The notes under the pieces were generated by a model, which searched no databases, had not been told where the DNA came from, and saw only the letters and a list, made by a program, of their open reading frames with translations. Source: Heliocidaris erythrogramma (taxonomy: Eukaryota; Echinodermata; Echinoidea; Camarodonta; Echinometridae). From it: a stretch of DNA of 64,000 nt. The position numbers and the translations under genes were made by a program. The stretch covers positions 61,208,616 to 61,272,615 of the forward strand of contig CM046853.1 in assembly GCA_025617745.1 (NCBI GenBank), given 5' to 3'. Positions within the stretch are counted from its first letter, which is position 1; each line of letters opens with the position of its first letter. Below are positions 24,401 through 39,400 of the stretch, piece after piece.

Positions 24401-27400
24401 TCGCCTTGGCTTCAAACACACCCCTTGTAGTTGACCTTTGGATTGACGTAGGACGTCCAAGCTTGTGCATAGATTTAGCCTGCTGTCCCTGCAAATTTTG
24501 AACCCTAAAACAATCCCCACTAAAGCCTAGGTCACAACCCGCCGTACGTGCAAGTGCGTGCTGTCTGCGTACAAAAACGTGGGCAAAATTTGTGGATCCG
24601 TACGTGGTGAGTACTGCCGCCGTACGGATTTGGGGCAAGCAGACAAGACGTAGAATTTTTAGTGCATGAGGAACTTTCGCTGCGTTCAGGCTGCGGGCGG
24701 TCTACGGATTCACCCCAGTACGGGTGACGTGCGTTGACGTGCGTGCCCTCTGCTGCTAACGAGCGCACAACGCACGAACTCCGTGAGTTTTTTAATTTTT
24801 TCCCCCCACAGTTACTTGCTCTACGGACAACGCACCTAGCACGTGCGTGATCCGCACCTGATAAGTGCGGGGTCCGTGCTTATTCGGCGCTTCTCCAGTT
24901 CAGTTGTCCAGTGAGCACGCAGAACTCACGTAAACCGCACCGAGGAAGTACGTGCTATGCACTTACAACGCACGTTGTGTGCGCTGATTTCTGCAGGATA
25001 TATAAAGCCGAGCAGACTGACGAGCATCATCATTTCGTCTCCAAGATGCCCAAGAAGCTTAACAAAAAGGGGTCAGCTCAAAATACAGCTAATAGGGCCA
25101 GAGAGGCCCAACAGAAACGGGCCGTAGATGATGTAAAGGCAGGCGACGAATAGATGAAGAGCCATAGTGCGGGAAAAACTCACGTTTATCGCACTTGCAC
25201 GCACTTACTCACTGCAAGTCAGTAAGGACACCGTACGTGAAAGTACGGCCTCCGTACGATAACGAGGCAACCGCACGGCGATCGTACGTTGTAAGCACGT
25301 ACAACTCACTTACCAGGTGCGCAACGTACGATGCACGCAACCACTCACGTTCAGGCGTGGCGTGCGGGCCACTTACTTACACCTTGCGTTGTAGTGCGTG
25401 TGAAGTGCGTTGACGTACTCCTTCCCTGCTCTTGCTACTCCCTCCCCACGTTTTCAGAAAAACGTGGCGGACGTGGCCTCCGCAGAACACGTACGGACTA
25501 AAAACACGCACGGCGGGTTGTGACCTAGGCTTAAGACAAAAATCCGAAAAGTAGCTTAATATCACACTACCCTAAAATGCACATACGGTACACTACACAA
25601 AGACTAGCGTCCATTCCGATCGCCTGCATCACAACGCAGCGAACTCACCTCACAATGCCTGAAAAATACGGCCAAACTTACTCAACAGGAACGCTTGACT
25701 TGATCCCTGTCACCAATAGACCTGTTTGCTAAGTGATTCAAATTTTATGCATACTTTTGAAACAAAGGTTGTTCTTGACAACCTGAAAGCTTGCCAGAGG
25801 CTTGTCATACATAGCAACAAGTAATGTATGCAAACTGGATTCCAAGTATTGTAGATCATTCAATAATAACAGGTTAATGGAATACCTCGTTACTAGGTCC
25901 CCATGAAAGAAACATCCATAAATTTGAATCACTTAGTAAACAGGTCTATTGATATGACTTCACATAGATGAATAAAAGAAACATGACAAATGTCTTCCGG
26001 ATCAGTTTAACCTTTATTCCGGGAAAACAAAATGGCTGCTTCCATAGCCCGGTGACAATGACAATGACAATGGCAATGGATTTTTAAATTTGTTCTTATG
26101 TAACACTTATTCGGGCATTGAAGAAAATCAAGCAAGTTACATATTATAAGTATACACTGAAAATCAAAGAAAAAAGTTCAATGAAACAAAATTGTTTTGT
26201 TGAAATTAAAAAAATATAGAGAAATAGGCAAATCAAAATTGAAAGATATTGTAAATTACAAAAAGTTTACATGTGATTTTGTAATTATAGTGAATTATAA
26301 ATTAAAATCATAATGATAATAATTTTAAAAATTTTTAAAAGAGAGAAAAAAAATGCTGTGAATTTGCGGTATTTTAATAATGACGTTGATTTAGATAAAA
26401 GAATAACTGACTTTATAAAAAGTCACACGCTAACTTTAAAGAAATATAAAAACTAACTTCAAGCATGAATTATATTTAAAAAAAACACAAACATACAAAA
26501 AAAGAGAAATCAAAACGAATTCAAATCATTCGTTATTTACATCAATTCAATTCAATTCAATTCAATTTTATTTTCATTTCATCAGAATCATACAATATTT
26601 TATAAAGTATATAACAGAATAAGATACGAGAATGACTTTTTGTTGACATCACGAAATTCATTATGTAGAACTATTGTACAAGAAATCAAAAGATTGTACC
26701 CTGTTGAAAATTTTCTGAAGAAATGGAGGGATCCACTGAAAAGCATTGCTTGTAGATTGTGGAACCCTCTGAATAATATTACCTTTAATACTAAACATAG
26801 TAAAAAAAAGACTATTATATCTAAACTACAACTTCAGTAATTGTATGTATTAATATAAACTACTGATTAATGATATTCACCAACAGAAACATGACGCAAG
26901 ACAATTGACAATGAGATCAGAATTAACAATGAGATCAGAATGCAACAGGATAGGAAAGGACGAGACAGGACTGGACAGGACAGGACAATACAATTAAAAG
27001 AGGGACAGCTGCATGGTAAAGAAAGTAATGAATCGCATAGGAGAGAGACAGTGATTTAAAATGAATATTAATTAGAGATAAGCGCACATATTGTGAGATT
27101 AATGAAAAAAGGACAATCTCTCATAAAAAATTATTTAGTATACGTTTGCAACAAACTTAATTTTAATTTCCTTTTAAATGAATTAAGAGACGGGGAGTTT
27201 TTTATGTCATCACTTAAACTATTCCAAAATTTGGGGCCTTCATAAAAAAAAGGATTTTGCGCAAATTGAGTTCTCAAACGTGGTAAATGAAATTCGTCGG
27301 ATTGCCTTGTGGAATAAGTATGTACTTTATCATTTTTCAAAAACAAATCCTGAAAATGGGAGGGTAAATTATTCTTAACATAACTGTACATGAATTGTCC

Positions 27401-30400
27401 CAATTGAAATGAATGTAAATCATCAATTTTTAATATTTTATTATTAAAGAATAAAGGGTCAGTGTGGGCAAGCCAATGAGAGTTAGTAATTATCCGAATT
27501 GCCTTTTTCTGTAATAAAAGTAATCTATTTAAAAAACGTTTGCTAGCCGTACCCCAAACCAATAAACTATAATTTAAGTAAGGTAATATCATAGAAGAAT
27601 AAAGTGTCAAAAGAGATTCTAAGGGAAGATCTTTTTTAACCCTATTTAAAACACCGATATTTCGAGATATTATTTTACAGATGTTATCAATATGATTTTT
27701 CCAAAGTAATTTATTATCAACAAATACCCCAAGAAATTTAATAGAAGATACGCACTCCAATATAGAATCACCAAAAAGAATGTCTATCGGTAATGAATGG
27801 ATAGAATTACTAAACACTATGTACTTTGTTTTTTGGAAATTTAAAGACAATTTATTTGCTTGAATCCATTGTAAAACATTAATTAATTCATTATTGACAA
27901 TTTCGGCTAATGAAAGGGGGTCATCATGCGAAAGAAACAAATTAGTGTCATCGGCGAAGAGAATAAATGATAAGACGTCAGATGATCGGGAAAAATCATT
28001 GAGGTAAAAAATAAATAAAAGGGGGCCGAGAAGACTACCTTGGGGAACTCCGCAATTAATGAAATTAGAGTCAGAATCATGACCATTTAAAGAGACGTAT
28101 TGTTTTCTACTAGTCAGGTAGCTCCTGAACCACTCCAAGGCCGTCCCTCGTATACCATAATGTGATAATTTATAAAGTAATATTTCATGATTAATTGTGT
28201 CGAAAGCCTTGGAGTAGTCCAGGAAGATGCCAATCATGTGAGAGGAATTATCAAAAGAATGAGCAGCTTTGTCAATGAAAGATAATAAAGCGTGCACAGT
28301 GCTGTGCTTTTCCCTAAAACCAAATTGCGTGCATGTAAATATATCAAACTTTTTACAAAATGAAATAATACGAGTATGAACAATTTTTTCCAAAATTTTA
28401 GAAAAGGAGGACAATAATGAAATAGGACGGTAATTATTAATATCCTGCTTATCGCCTTTTTTAAAAAGAGGTACGACCTTTGCCAGTTTCATCGAGGTGG
28501 GAAACTTACCGTTTAATAAAGACAAATTAAAAATATGGACTAAAGGATCAACTATAGAAAGACTAATGTGTTTCAAAATAAAATTATTAATACCATCATA
28601 CCCAGAGCTTTTTTTATTTTTCAATTGGGAAATTACAGACAAAATTTCAGATCTATGTGTCGGAACTAAAAATATAGAATTTTGATTACGCGGACCTAAA
28701 AAATCCGCGTAAGTTTTATTGGAAGGGGGAATGTCGCGAGCTAAATTGTCTCCAATTGAAGTAAAATAATCGTTAAATATATTAGCTATAGTGACAGTGT
28801 CATTAATAATTTCATTATTAACTTTAATTTGAGTTACATCATTTTTATTAATACAAATATTCATCGTCTGCTTTAAAGTCTTCCAAGTTTCTTGCATATC
28901 ATGTTTGTGTAACGCAAGTCGATTTACAAAATATTTCTTTTTTTCATAACGAATAAGTACTAGAAGCATATTTTTATAATTGGTATATTTTTTCAAAGAT
29001 TTATCACTCCTATCTGATTTATACTTATAATACAATTCATTCTTTCTATTTATTGAACGTAACAGCGCTTTACTAATCCAAGGGAGTCTAGGGGATTTCT
29101 TATAATTTTTACTATTGTCTTTTTGCAGGGGGATAATCTTATCTATTTTTTTTCATTTAAAACTTCACAAAATTTATTATAAGAAGAGTCTACCTCATCA
29201 TCATTTAGAATAGGGGACCAATCACAACCATCTAGACTAGCGCACAAACGGGCAACACTTTCGTGAGTAACCTTGCGTCGGAGGGGAAAAGAGCGACGGT
29301 TATTTACGCATTTATGAATGTAATGAGTCATAATGGGATAATGGTCTGAGATGTCAGATAGGATAATGTGAGAATTGGGTGGAGGAACGACATTAGAAAA
29401 TATGTTGTCTATAAGAGTAGAAGAACAATTGGTAACCCGGGTGGGTTTAGTAATGAGTGGCAAGAAAGAGGCTGACAAAAATGTTTCAAGAAAATTTTGT
29501 GAAATATAATCATTTTTTAACAAATTAATATTATAATCTCCCATGACAAAACAGTCTTTATTATTAAAAATGGGATCATGGACCAAGTCTGATAAGAAAG
29601 ACAAAAAATCATTTACCTTAGAATTAGGGGGACGGTAAACTACACCAACTATTACATTCTTATTTCCAGGACATATAACCTCGATGAATAAAGTTTCTAC
29701 AATATCATTACAAATAGAAATATTATCATGGAGTATATAATTGAACTTTTTAAGTAAGTGAATGGAAACTCCGCCGCCAACTCTTCCTTGCCTATTATTA
29801 AAAATAAAATTATAATCATTAAGAGCAAATGGTACATTAGAATCGTGGCTTAACCACGTCTCCGTAAGACCAATTACGGAAAGCTGTCTAGTGGACTGAT
29901 TCGAATTACTCAATAATAATTGTAAATCATCAAAATGTTTATTTAAACTTCTCACATTAAGGTGTAAAAAAGAAATTGTATCATCTGTGAATTCTGTAAC
30001 GGTATTGTGAAATTGCTCATGTGCAATATATGATGTGAGACCACTATTAGCGGGATCATCATCATCAAAGTTAAAAACAAGTTCATCAGAGGAAGAATTG
30101 ATTGTATCAAGAAAATCTTTGTCACTAGTGTCTATAAAATTCAAGGGCGTATTAGAATCCATACTTAAGACATTGATACCCATTGAATTTAACCAAAACC
30201 AATATTAACACGGTAATTGCTAAACTTACAGCGCTGGCTCCAAAATCAAGAGGGGTTAGCTGAATATCAGCATAGGAATTGGAATAGAGAATGAGTAACA
30301 TACAGCTGGAAAACAGAAGGAAAGTACAATGAGGACAAACAATACAACACACACATATACATGGAACAAACATGGTCTCTGTTGGTAAAATAGAAAATGA

Positions 30401-33400
30401 ACCGTCATATAGACTACACTGGCGTCGTGGCATTTTACTGAAGGGTATAATGCCACCAGTGGCGGACCCAGCCCGGCAAGACACAACACATTCTAGGGGC
30501 CCGCCATTGTGCACAAACAAAGCGGGCCCGTAGAACGTATTGCGTCCAATCCGGCCAGATCCGCCACTGAATGCCACTGCCCGCTTACAAAGTACTGTTG
30601 TATACACAGGAGAGTAACAAACATTTACTATCACGGCTCCCGTTGAAAAAGAGAATAAATATGTTGAAATAGAACAATGATATTAGATAAATTTCGAGAG
30701 GGTTTAGGTACCACAACAAATAATCATAATCATACATCGTATACACAAGAAAAAAAAAAAAGGAGAATTAAATTAAAAATAAAAATAAAACTATATGATC
30801 ATAAGTTATACATTTGTTTTATACATAGTTATACATTTGGAAATGAAATAGTTATATAACCCCTAGGATCATGACCGTCTGATCACCAGGATTAAGAAAT
30901 AATCGAAGAGTGAGCAAGGTGCATATTTTAGAAGGATAATAAATAGACCATTAAAAATATTATAAACATGATTAAACCGTGACAGGGGTGACTAATGCAC
31001 GAATTACAAAAGTGGGTATTTATGCAATGAGAAGCACTTAGGGGTACCACAGGGTGTGTAAAAGTAACTATAGCATACATGAGTAGCAGTCACACAGTTT
31101 AAATGATGGTAATTAGATAACATGCATGTGTAACACAAGGACTTAGTAAGTAAATTATACGACATGCACTTAGTAGGTAAATAAGACATGCATGAGTAAC
31201 ACGGAGATTGCAGAGGAATCAAGACAAGCAGCTCATGCAGGAGATCATGCAAAAATTAAAAAGGTAGGTATGCATGAAAATTGCAAGTATTGAAAGAGGT
31301 AAGTAAGACTGGTGTGATAAACACATAATTTATGTAAAGGGAAAATATAATATAATAGATACGTATACATTAGTCTCAATAAAAGGATGGCAAGTGGTAA
31401 GAATGAAGGATAGAATATATTTTGTGAATAAAAGAGAAGTTACCTCTAGTCAAAGACGTGACCAAAAAATCTGGAAGCATTCAGATTTGAGAAAAAACGA
31501 TGGGGAAAAAACACAAAACAAACCAACATAAGGCAATATTCTAATTTCATCTTCAATAAACATTTCAAACTTGTTCGATTGATAGAACAAATAAGTAAAG
31601 TACATCCACGAGAACGTTGAAGGCTCTTTAGTGAGGGGTGGGGGGGGGGGGGCAATATAGTTATACATTTGGAAATGGAATAGTTATATAACCCTTATGA
31701 TCATGTCCCTCCGATCGTCAGAATTAAGAACTAAACGAATAGTGGGCAAGGTGTATATTTATAGAAGGATAATAAATACACAATTATATAAACATTATTT
31801 AACTGTGACAGGGGTGACTGATGCTCGAATTACAAAAGTAGGTTTTTATGCAATGAGTAGCACTTGGGGGTACCACAGGGTCTGTAAAAGTAAACATGGC
31901 ATATATGGGTAACCGTCACACAGTTCAAAGGATGGTAATTAAACAACATGCCTGGGTAACAAAAGGACTTAAGAGGTGAATATGACATGCATGAGTAACA
32001 CGGAGATTGCAGAGAAATCAGGACAAGCAGCTCATGCAGGAGTCATGTGAATATTTAAATGGTAAGTGTATGAAAATCACAGGTATTGAAAGAGGTAAGC
32101 AAGACTGGTGGGGTAAACACATAATTTATGCAAGGGGGAAATAAAATATGATAGATACGTATACAAAAGTCTCAAAGACGGCAAGTGGTAAGAACGAAGG
32201 ATATAATACATTTTGTGAATAAAAGAGAGATTCTATACTGAAACACGGAAATATATACAGATTGTTTTTCAATGAATGATGGTATAACAAACGAGAACGT
32301 TTAAGGCTCTGTATTGGGGGAGGGGGGGGGGGGGGGTAGGGCAATAGTTATACATTTGGAAATGAAATAGTTATATAACCCTTAAGGATCATGACCGTCT
32401 GATCATCAGGATTGACTAATTGAATAGTGAGCAAGGTGTATATTTATAGAATGACAATAAATAGACCATTATTATAGAAGCATGATTAAACTGGAACAGG
32501 GGTGACTAATGCACGAATTACAAAAGTAGGTATTTATGCAATGAGTAGCACTTGGGGGTACCATAGGGTCTGTAAAAGTAAACAGGGCATATATGGGTAA
32601 CAATTACACAGTTCAAAGGATGGTAATTAAACAACATGCCTGGGTAACAAAAGGACTTGGAAGGTGAATATGACATGCATGAGTAACACGGAGATTGCAG
32701 AGAAATCAGGACAAGCAGCTCATGCAGGAGTCGTGCAAAAATTAAAATGGTAAGTATGCATGAAAATCGCAAGTATTGAAAGAGGTAAAGAAGACTGGTT
32801 TGATAAACACATAATTTATGCAAGGAGAAAATATAATATAATGAATACGTATACAAAAGTCTGCTAATTACAAACGGCTTCGAAAACGAAGCATAATTAT
32901 CTTACAAAACTTTACTAACCTAACCAACTCGTTGGTGCTTGTTGAATTAAAGAGATTATACATCTTTAATGTATTAGGCTTTACTCTGTAAAACCTATTT
33001 AAATATAACTTTCTCTCATTATTGAACACTTTTTCCTTCATTACATCAATGACATATATACGGTTTTGTATTTCAGTGTTAGAATACCTACCAGTTATGA
33101 TAGGCAGTCGATGATTCCCACATCTAAATTTCGTTAGAGTAATTCTTGGTGACAGCGATAGTTTTTTGTCAGATAGATCTGTAACTCAGGCGTTGTTTTA
33201 AAAATCCTATAGTTTATACAATCAGAATTGTCGTTGACCATTGAATGCCAGTTTTGAAAATGAATATCTTTCAATCTTAGTTTAAGAGTTGACTTTAACC
33301 AGTTTTTACTTATGTTGCCATAATCGTGCCATATATTTTGGACAAACCAAGATTGTTCAGCGTTTCTTTTACCTTTTGTATCCACGGGGACACATATATA

Positions 33401-36400
33401 TTTTATTTGCAAGCAAGTACATTACACATAATTGTTGACAGTTTGTATTCTCCTCCAACTAGACTCCTAAACCAAAAATTTACCATTCTTTATTTAATTA
33501 TGTCACTTAGCTGACATCTACCCAGATCTCCCAACACCATACAATTTGCAGTATTCTTATTCAATCTTTCGTCGTTTTGCAATATTGAATATGAATAAAT
33601 TTCTATCTGGTTAATATTTTCAAAACCCCAAACTTCGCTACCATATAAAAGAATCGGTACAACAAGCCAGTCAAACATTTCCAATTCAAAGTCAATCGGG
33701 AGTTTTAATTTTCTTGCCTTTATTATAAAGCTATACATGGCCCTCCTGGCTCGAGTTACTTGCTTATTCTGAGCTTCTTGAAATCATTTTTGTAATTGAA
33801 AGTTGTACCCAAATAAACATAATCGTCAACAACGTCTATAACTTTATCTTCATATTTAAACGTTTCATACTTCCGAACTTTCCCTCGGGAAATGATAACC
33901 ACCTTAGTTTTATCTATATTTACTGTACGTGACCATATTTAACAGTAAAAAGAAATTGTATTTAAAGCCAACTGGAGGTCTGATTCAGATTCCGCTAAGA
34001 CAATTGTATCAGCGGCATATAATAAGGAGAAGAGTTTTAAGTACACGTCAATACCCTTGGCTAACATAGACGATTTCAAATTTTAGGGTAGCAATTAAGT
34101 CCACACCCCGAAAATGTTCTCGTATAAAAAGTTCAAAATCATTGATATACAATGCAAACAGAAAAGGAGATAAACTCTCCCCTTGCCTTACTCCTTCCTA
34201 TATTACAGTTAAAGAAGTCAGAGCGTTCAGAACCATTTATAACACACGATTTAGTATCATTATACATATTTCGAATTACTCGAAATAACTTACCATCAAT
34301 ATTATTTTGAATCATCTTGTACCACAAAGATGTTCGAACAATAGTGTCGAAAGCTTTTTTACAATCAATGAAAGCACAATAAACACGTTTTTTCTGAAAC
34401 AAGTATAGATCAATAATAGAATGTAACACTGTTGAATAGCTTTCTCTGAAACCGGCTTGTTCTGGTCCTAAAAGATTATTGCATTGAAATACGAGGTGAG
34501 TCTTTAATTAATGATCGAAGTAAACAATTTACCTATACAACTCAACAATGATATACCTCAAAAGTTATTAGGATCATTACCGAGCCCTTTTTCTTATAGA
34601 TAGGTTTATCAAAGTTATAGACCAGTCGGACGGTATACTTTCCCAGTATTCAATATCACATTAAACAACTTGGTAATAACCTTCACGAGGGAAGTAAAGC
34701 TGTTCTTCAGACACTCATTCAAGATAAAATCAACACGTGCAGCATTGTTGTTCTTCAGTCTAATCGAGTGTGATTGAACTTCATCTTCAGTAAAACTTTC
34801 GTTAATTTCAACAATAAAGTTTCTGTGCACGTACGATTGAGCTTTATGCTGCTGTTTTCCATCAATGTCAAAATTCATTTTCCTCGTGCTTGTCTCTTCA
34901 TTTAACTTCTCGAAGTGTTCTTTGAATATATCAATATCAACATAATTTTGAGGTTGTTTTGGGACAGTTCCATTTAAAATTTTCCAATATTCTTTTGGAT
35001 TTGTCCCCTTCAAATGTCTAATTCTATTGTGCAGTTCCTTAAAGTATGCATCTTTAGAACTTTTCAAAGTCTTTTTATAACGTTTTTTTAAATTGTATGT
35101 TTTATTAAATCAAAAGTAAAAAATCATAATATTTACATGTCATCAACAATGATTGGTACACAACAAAAAAGATTTAAAAAAAAATAAAAAATAAAAGTGA
35201 CAAGAAATAGAAGATATATTTAAACCAATAACATATTATAGTCATTATAGTGAGCAGTTCGAAGCCACCGAGAAAAGAAAATAGAATATATACTTTTTAT
35301 TAAAATTGCGCTTTGGGAAGCCCTAGCGGCCAAGACCCATTGCATCCTGTCAAGGGCCACCGAAGCCTGGACACGCTACCATCACTATTTAAACATTGCC
35401 TGTATAACCTACCAGATAATAATAAACAGCTACATGTAGCTTCATGATCATAACCTCTTCTCACTCTCTGATCGCTCCTCTTCACACCCCATAATTCCAT
35501 CCCAGCTATACATCACTGATCAAGGTACATTGAGATAATTCGTTTTTCCTATTCCAAAACGGAAAAAAGAAAAACGGAATTTTGAGTACAAAACCGTTTC
35601 AATTTTCTCTTTTACAAACAGAAAAACGGTCATTTGTTAATAATTTGTATACTTTCAGGTCCAAACAAAAAGTCAATTGTGGAGCGCGTCTCGACCCCAC
35701 CGACCCCGAACTGGACAAAGAAACAGGTCAAGGCACGATAAAATCAACGAAAAGACCACTATAAGCTCTATTAAAATATCTCAGTGGCTCCGTACAGCAA
35801 ATATTGTGTTATACAATGCACTGTATAATAATAAAGCATACCACAACAAGTCTAAAATGTATTTCTTGGACAAGTTTATATACGTTTTCCACATTGTTAA
35901 TGTCACGCTTATAATATATTTGGGTTGGGTATTTTGTTGGCTTGGTAGCAGGTTCTATTTAGATAACACTTGTTAATGATTGAATGTTTGTCAGAATTAC
36001 CCTGGCCTTGATTGTATTTGTTTTAGATCAATTGTTAATATACTGTCCAAATGAAGTTGAAGGAGTGTTTGCTATGAATATGAGGGGAAAGATCATGCCT
36101 ACCAGTGGCGCAAATCCATTTTGAAATAAGAAATTCATTAGCTTGCTGACAGAAATATCTTGGGGGAAAAAAATTCACGTTAGAATCACCAGAAAATAAT
36201 TTGTTCTCTCTGTTTACAATGAGCCAGTTCGTAATCATAATTACAATTTGCGCATGTGCAGATAAAGTTCACTTGACCTTTATACGCTGTCATTTTGTAC
36301 GCACCACGCATGCACGATGCGCGTACCAGTATGATTAAGCCCGGCGCACACTATACGATCCGACTGCGACCCGATTTTCGAACAAATTGCAGTTTGCATT

Positions 36401-39400
36401 AAATGTGAAAGTTTAAAAAAGTGAAATTATCTCATTTGAAGTTCGGAATAATGATACGAATACTAATATCGAAATTTTGGTTAACTGCAATTCTTCTGGT
36501 TAGAGTAAAGGCCAAATCGGCTTCAAATCTTAGTCGTCGATCGCAAGATTGGGATGACGTCACTACGATTTGGAATTGAATTCGCTTTTATTCCTACACG
36601 GGGGCTCGCAGTAGCCCGGAATTTCGATTTTAGTATTCATACTACTATTCAGAACTTTGATCACGAAGATTTTACATGTTTGAAGGTTCATATCAAATGT
36701 TATAACAAATTTTCCCAAAATCGCATCGTAGTCAGATCGTGCAGTGTGCGCCGGGCTTTACTTGTTAAACAGGTAGCGCGTACACCAAAACTAATGCGCG
36801 TGCGCGTATAAATTGGGGGTCATTTTAAGGGTCATTTGTACACTTTCTAGACTACTTGTAGAGTCAATTGATCTAGCCATGTTTCAATTAAACCAATCTA
36901 ATCATCTATCATTGGAGTAATCAATCATGGCTTGATAGTACCCTTAACACATGTTCATAGCACTCAGCTTTATCTCAAGATCATGTCGTCTGAATATGGC
37001 CTTGTGTTGAGGGTGATCCCCATTTTCAATGCCACGTCACAAGAAATTTGATTTGTGCTTTCTCACACTTTATCCTTGATTGAAAATTTTCGTATGCGAA
37101 TACTGGTCCGATGTCAGGCTGAAAAATTCTTCACTGCGACTCTCGGCTCTTTCTGAAGGGATTCAAAGTGAAGATCCCGGCCTTCCTTTCCATTTTGAAC
37201 ATCCAGTGACATCCATGAGCAGTGGCGGATCCTGGGATTTGAAATAAGGGGGGGGGGGGGCGCCAGCGCGCAGTGGGCCATGGCTAAACCAAAGTGCGCC
37301 AAAAGTTTTTTTTTTTTTTTTTTTTTTGTCATGCCCTGTTGAAAGACAATACTTTGAAGAATATTTCAGTAAAATATTTAACTCCGTTATGTACATTAAG
37401 GGTCTATATTTCCTACTTCAAGCCGCAAAATTCAACATATTGCGAGTTTCAGTGCAAATTGTGACCAATTTAATATATATAACATATTTCAACGTGTATT
37501 TTTTAAGTTATCAATATATAATTGCTCCCACATATTCCTGAGAGTTCATTTCACTGTATGAATGGGGTAACAATGGAAAGAAACGCAATCTTCGTGAGTA
37601 TAATAGGGCAATTATCAGGCTACAAAATAGGCTGATTATTCGTGTTTTTTATAAATCCATATGAAAGGTTTATAGTATACCTACAGAACTACTTCTTAGT
37701 TATACAGGTACGTTTCTCTTTAGCAAAATTATCAAGGCTACAGAGGGCGCTCTTTCATTTTTAAAAACCTCATTTTTAAATCATTTTTCAGTACAAATTT
37801 TCCCAGTACGGCGCCCCCCCCCCCCCGTTTAAGTCACTCTTACGTACCATATGCCTGAGCTTTAAGTTAACACCGTTTTCAACTTTTTGATATTAAAGCA
37901 TACAGATTGCATTATCAATTTTCTGAGATATGAAAATCATTGTTAATGCGAGAAATATGTTATTTTCCATTGGATTTTGGCAGCCAAAAATAAAGCGGTA
38001 TTTTAATGACGTCTTATGTATTTGAAAATATTTTCATTGGATTCTGCGGGTCTGAATACCCATAAACTCATCATAAGTTTAAATTTTCAGTAAAACTCAG
38101 TAAATATGAATTTTGGCGCACTTTGGAGCCATTCTGGCCTACTGTGCAGCGGCGAAGGAGCGGAGGGTGTAAAAGTCACAAAACAGACAAATTAAAGGGG
38201 CGAGCGCTCTTGGCGCCCTTGCCTGGATCCGCCACTGCATGAGAACATTGTAGCTTTATGATCTCCATAGTACTCGGCTTCGTCTCGAGAGATCATGCAT
38301 TTGGGCATCCCTCACTTTCCCCTTTGATTCAAACTCAGCAACGCGAGTTCCTTGTTGAATAAGTCTGTCTTAAGGCCTGGTCACACCGCCAGAACTTTGC
38401 TGGAGCGTTCCTGGAGCGGTGAAAAAAATTCATCACCGCTTGTAACCGTTCACCACCGTTTAACAGAAGTTGGCCCCCGTTAAGGCAACGCCGTGTACGC
38501 TCGGCCACCGCTGGTCCCTCCCTCCGCTCCGAAAGTTTTGAGCTGCACAAAATATTGCGAGCGGTGAGGAGCGGGCAATTTTCCGCTCCGCCAAAGTTCA
38601 CCACCGCTCCAACAACGCCCAGTCAAAGTTTGGCACCGCTAGACGCAAGTTCGTGGACGCTTGCATGGGTCCGCTAGGCCAACGCAGAAATCTTGAACGC
38701 TGGACCACCGCTGCTTCGCCAGCTTTGCCAGGGCAGTGATTAAACGTTGCACAAACTTTGGTGGAGCGGTTGTAAGCGTTTTACGAGCGGACACGGGATT
38801 GCTGGAACGGTGTCGGGCTTTGAAGCAGCGATCCATTGCGGTGATGAACTTTGGTTTGGCGTTGGTATGGAGGTGTCGGAGCGGGACCAACGCTCGCTAC
38901 CGCTCGCTACCGTTAAACCAACGCTAAAGCAACGCCGGCTTCAGCGGTGCACCGCTAAGGCAACGCCCGTGTTTTCGATTTTTTCCCCATTTTGTGCGCG
39001 GTGACGAGCGTTGTCGAAATTCGGCCCCCTCTCCCTACCGTTCAAGGAACGCTCCAACAAAGTTCTGGCGGTGTGACAGGGCCTTTAGATCGTACCACGT
39101 TCCTTCTTTATGCCATCTTAATTCACCTGCATGAACTGTTCTTTTTTCAAAAGCTTTTGCCTGAACAACTTTGAATTGTTACAAGTCGTCGGAGATAGGC
39201 CAGTTGTGTTACGACTGATTTTTTTCTCAAAAAAAGTAGGAACATATCACCCATTAGTATCACTTTCTGATCTTCCCAACAGAATTAACCAATGTTCTAT
39301 AATTATTCATGTTGACAAATCTTAAAACAAAGTAAATAGGAATGCAAAAAAGAAGGCAAGGCGGAGAATTGTTTTGTCCGGCCGGAGAGATAAGTGAGAC

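Larger units (their letters stand above)
26542..30183 (-). mobile_element. LINE B: nearly intact non-LTR retrotransposon
   Basis: On the minus strand it runs from an ORF2 start at 30183 to an AATTG-type tail (plus-strand TTCAA units, 26542-26567). ORF2 contains endonuclease and reverse transcriptase in one frame apart from a single shift in an 8-base homopolymer at 29146-29153. The 3' UTR is about 560 bp. The 5' limit is uncertain; repeats at 30828-32868 may belong to it. Clade is CR1/L2/Jockey-like by motif style. Confidence 0.88.
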
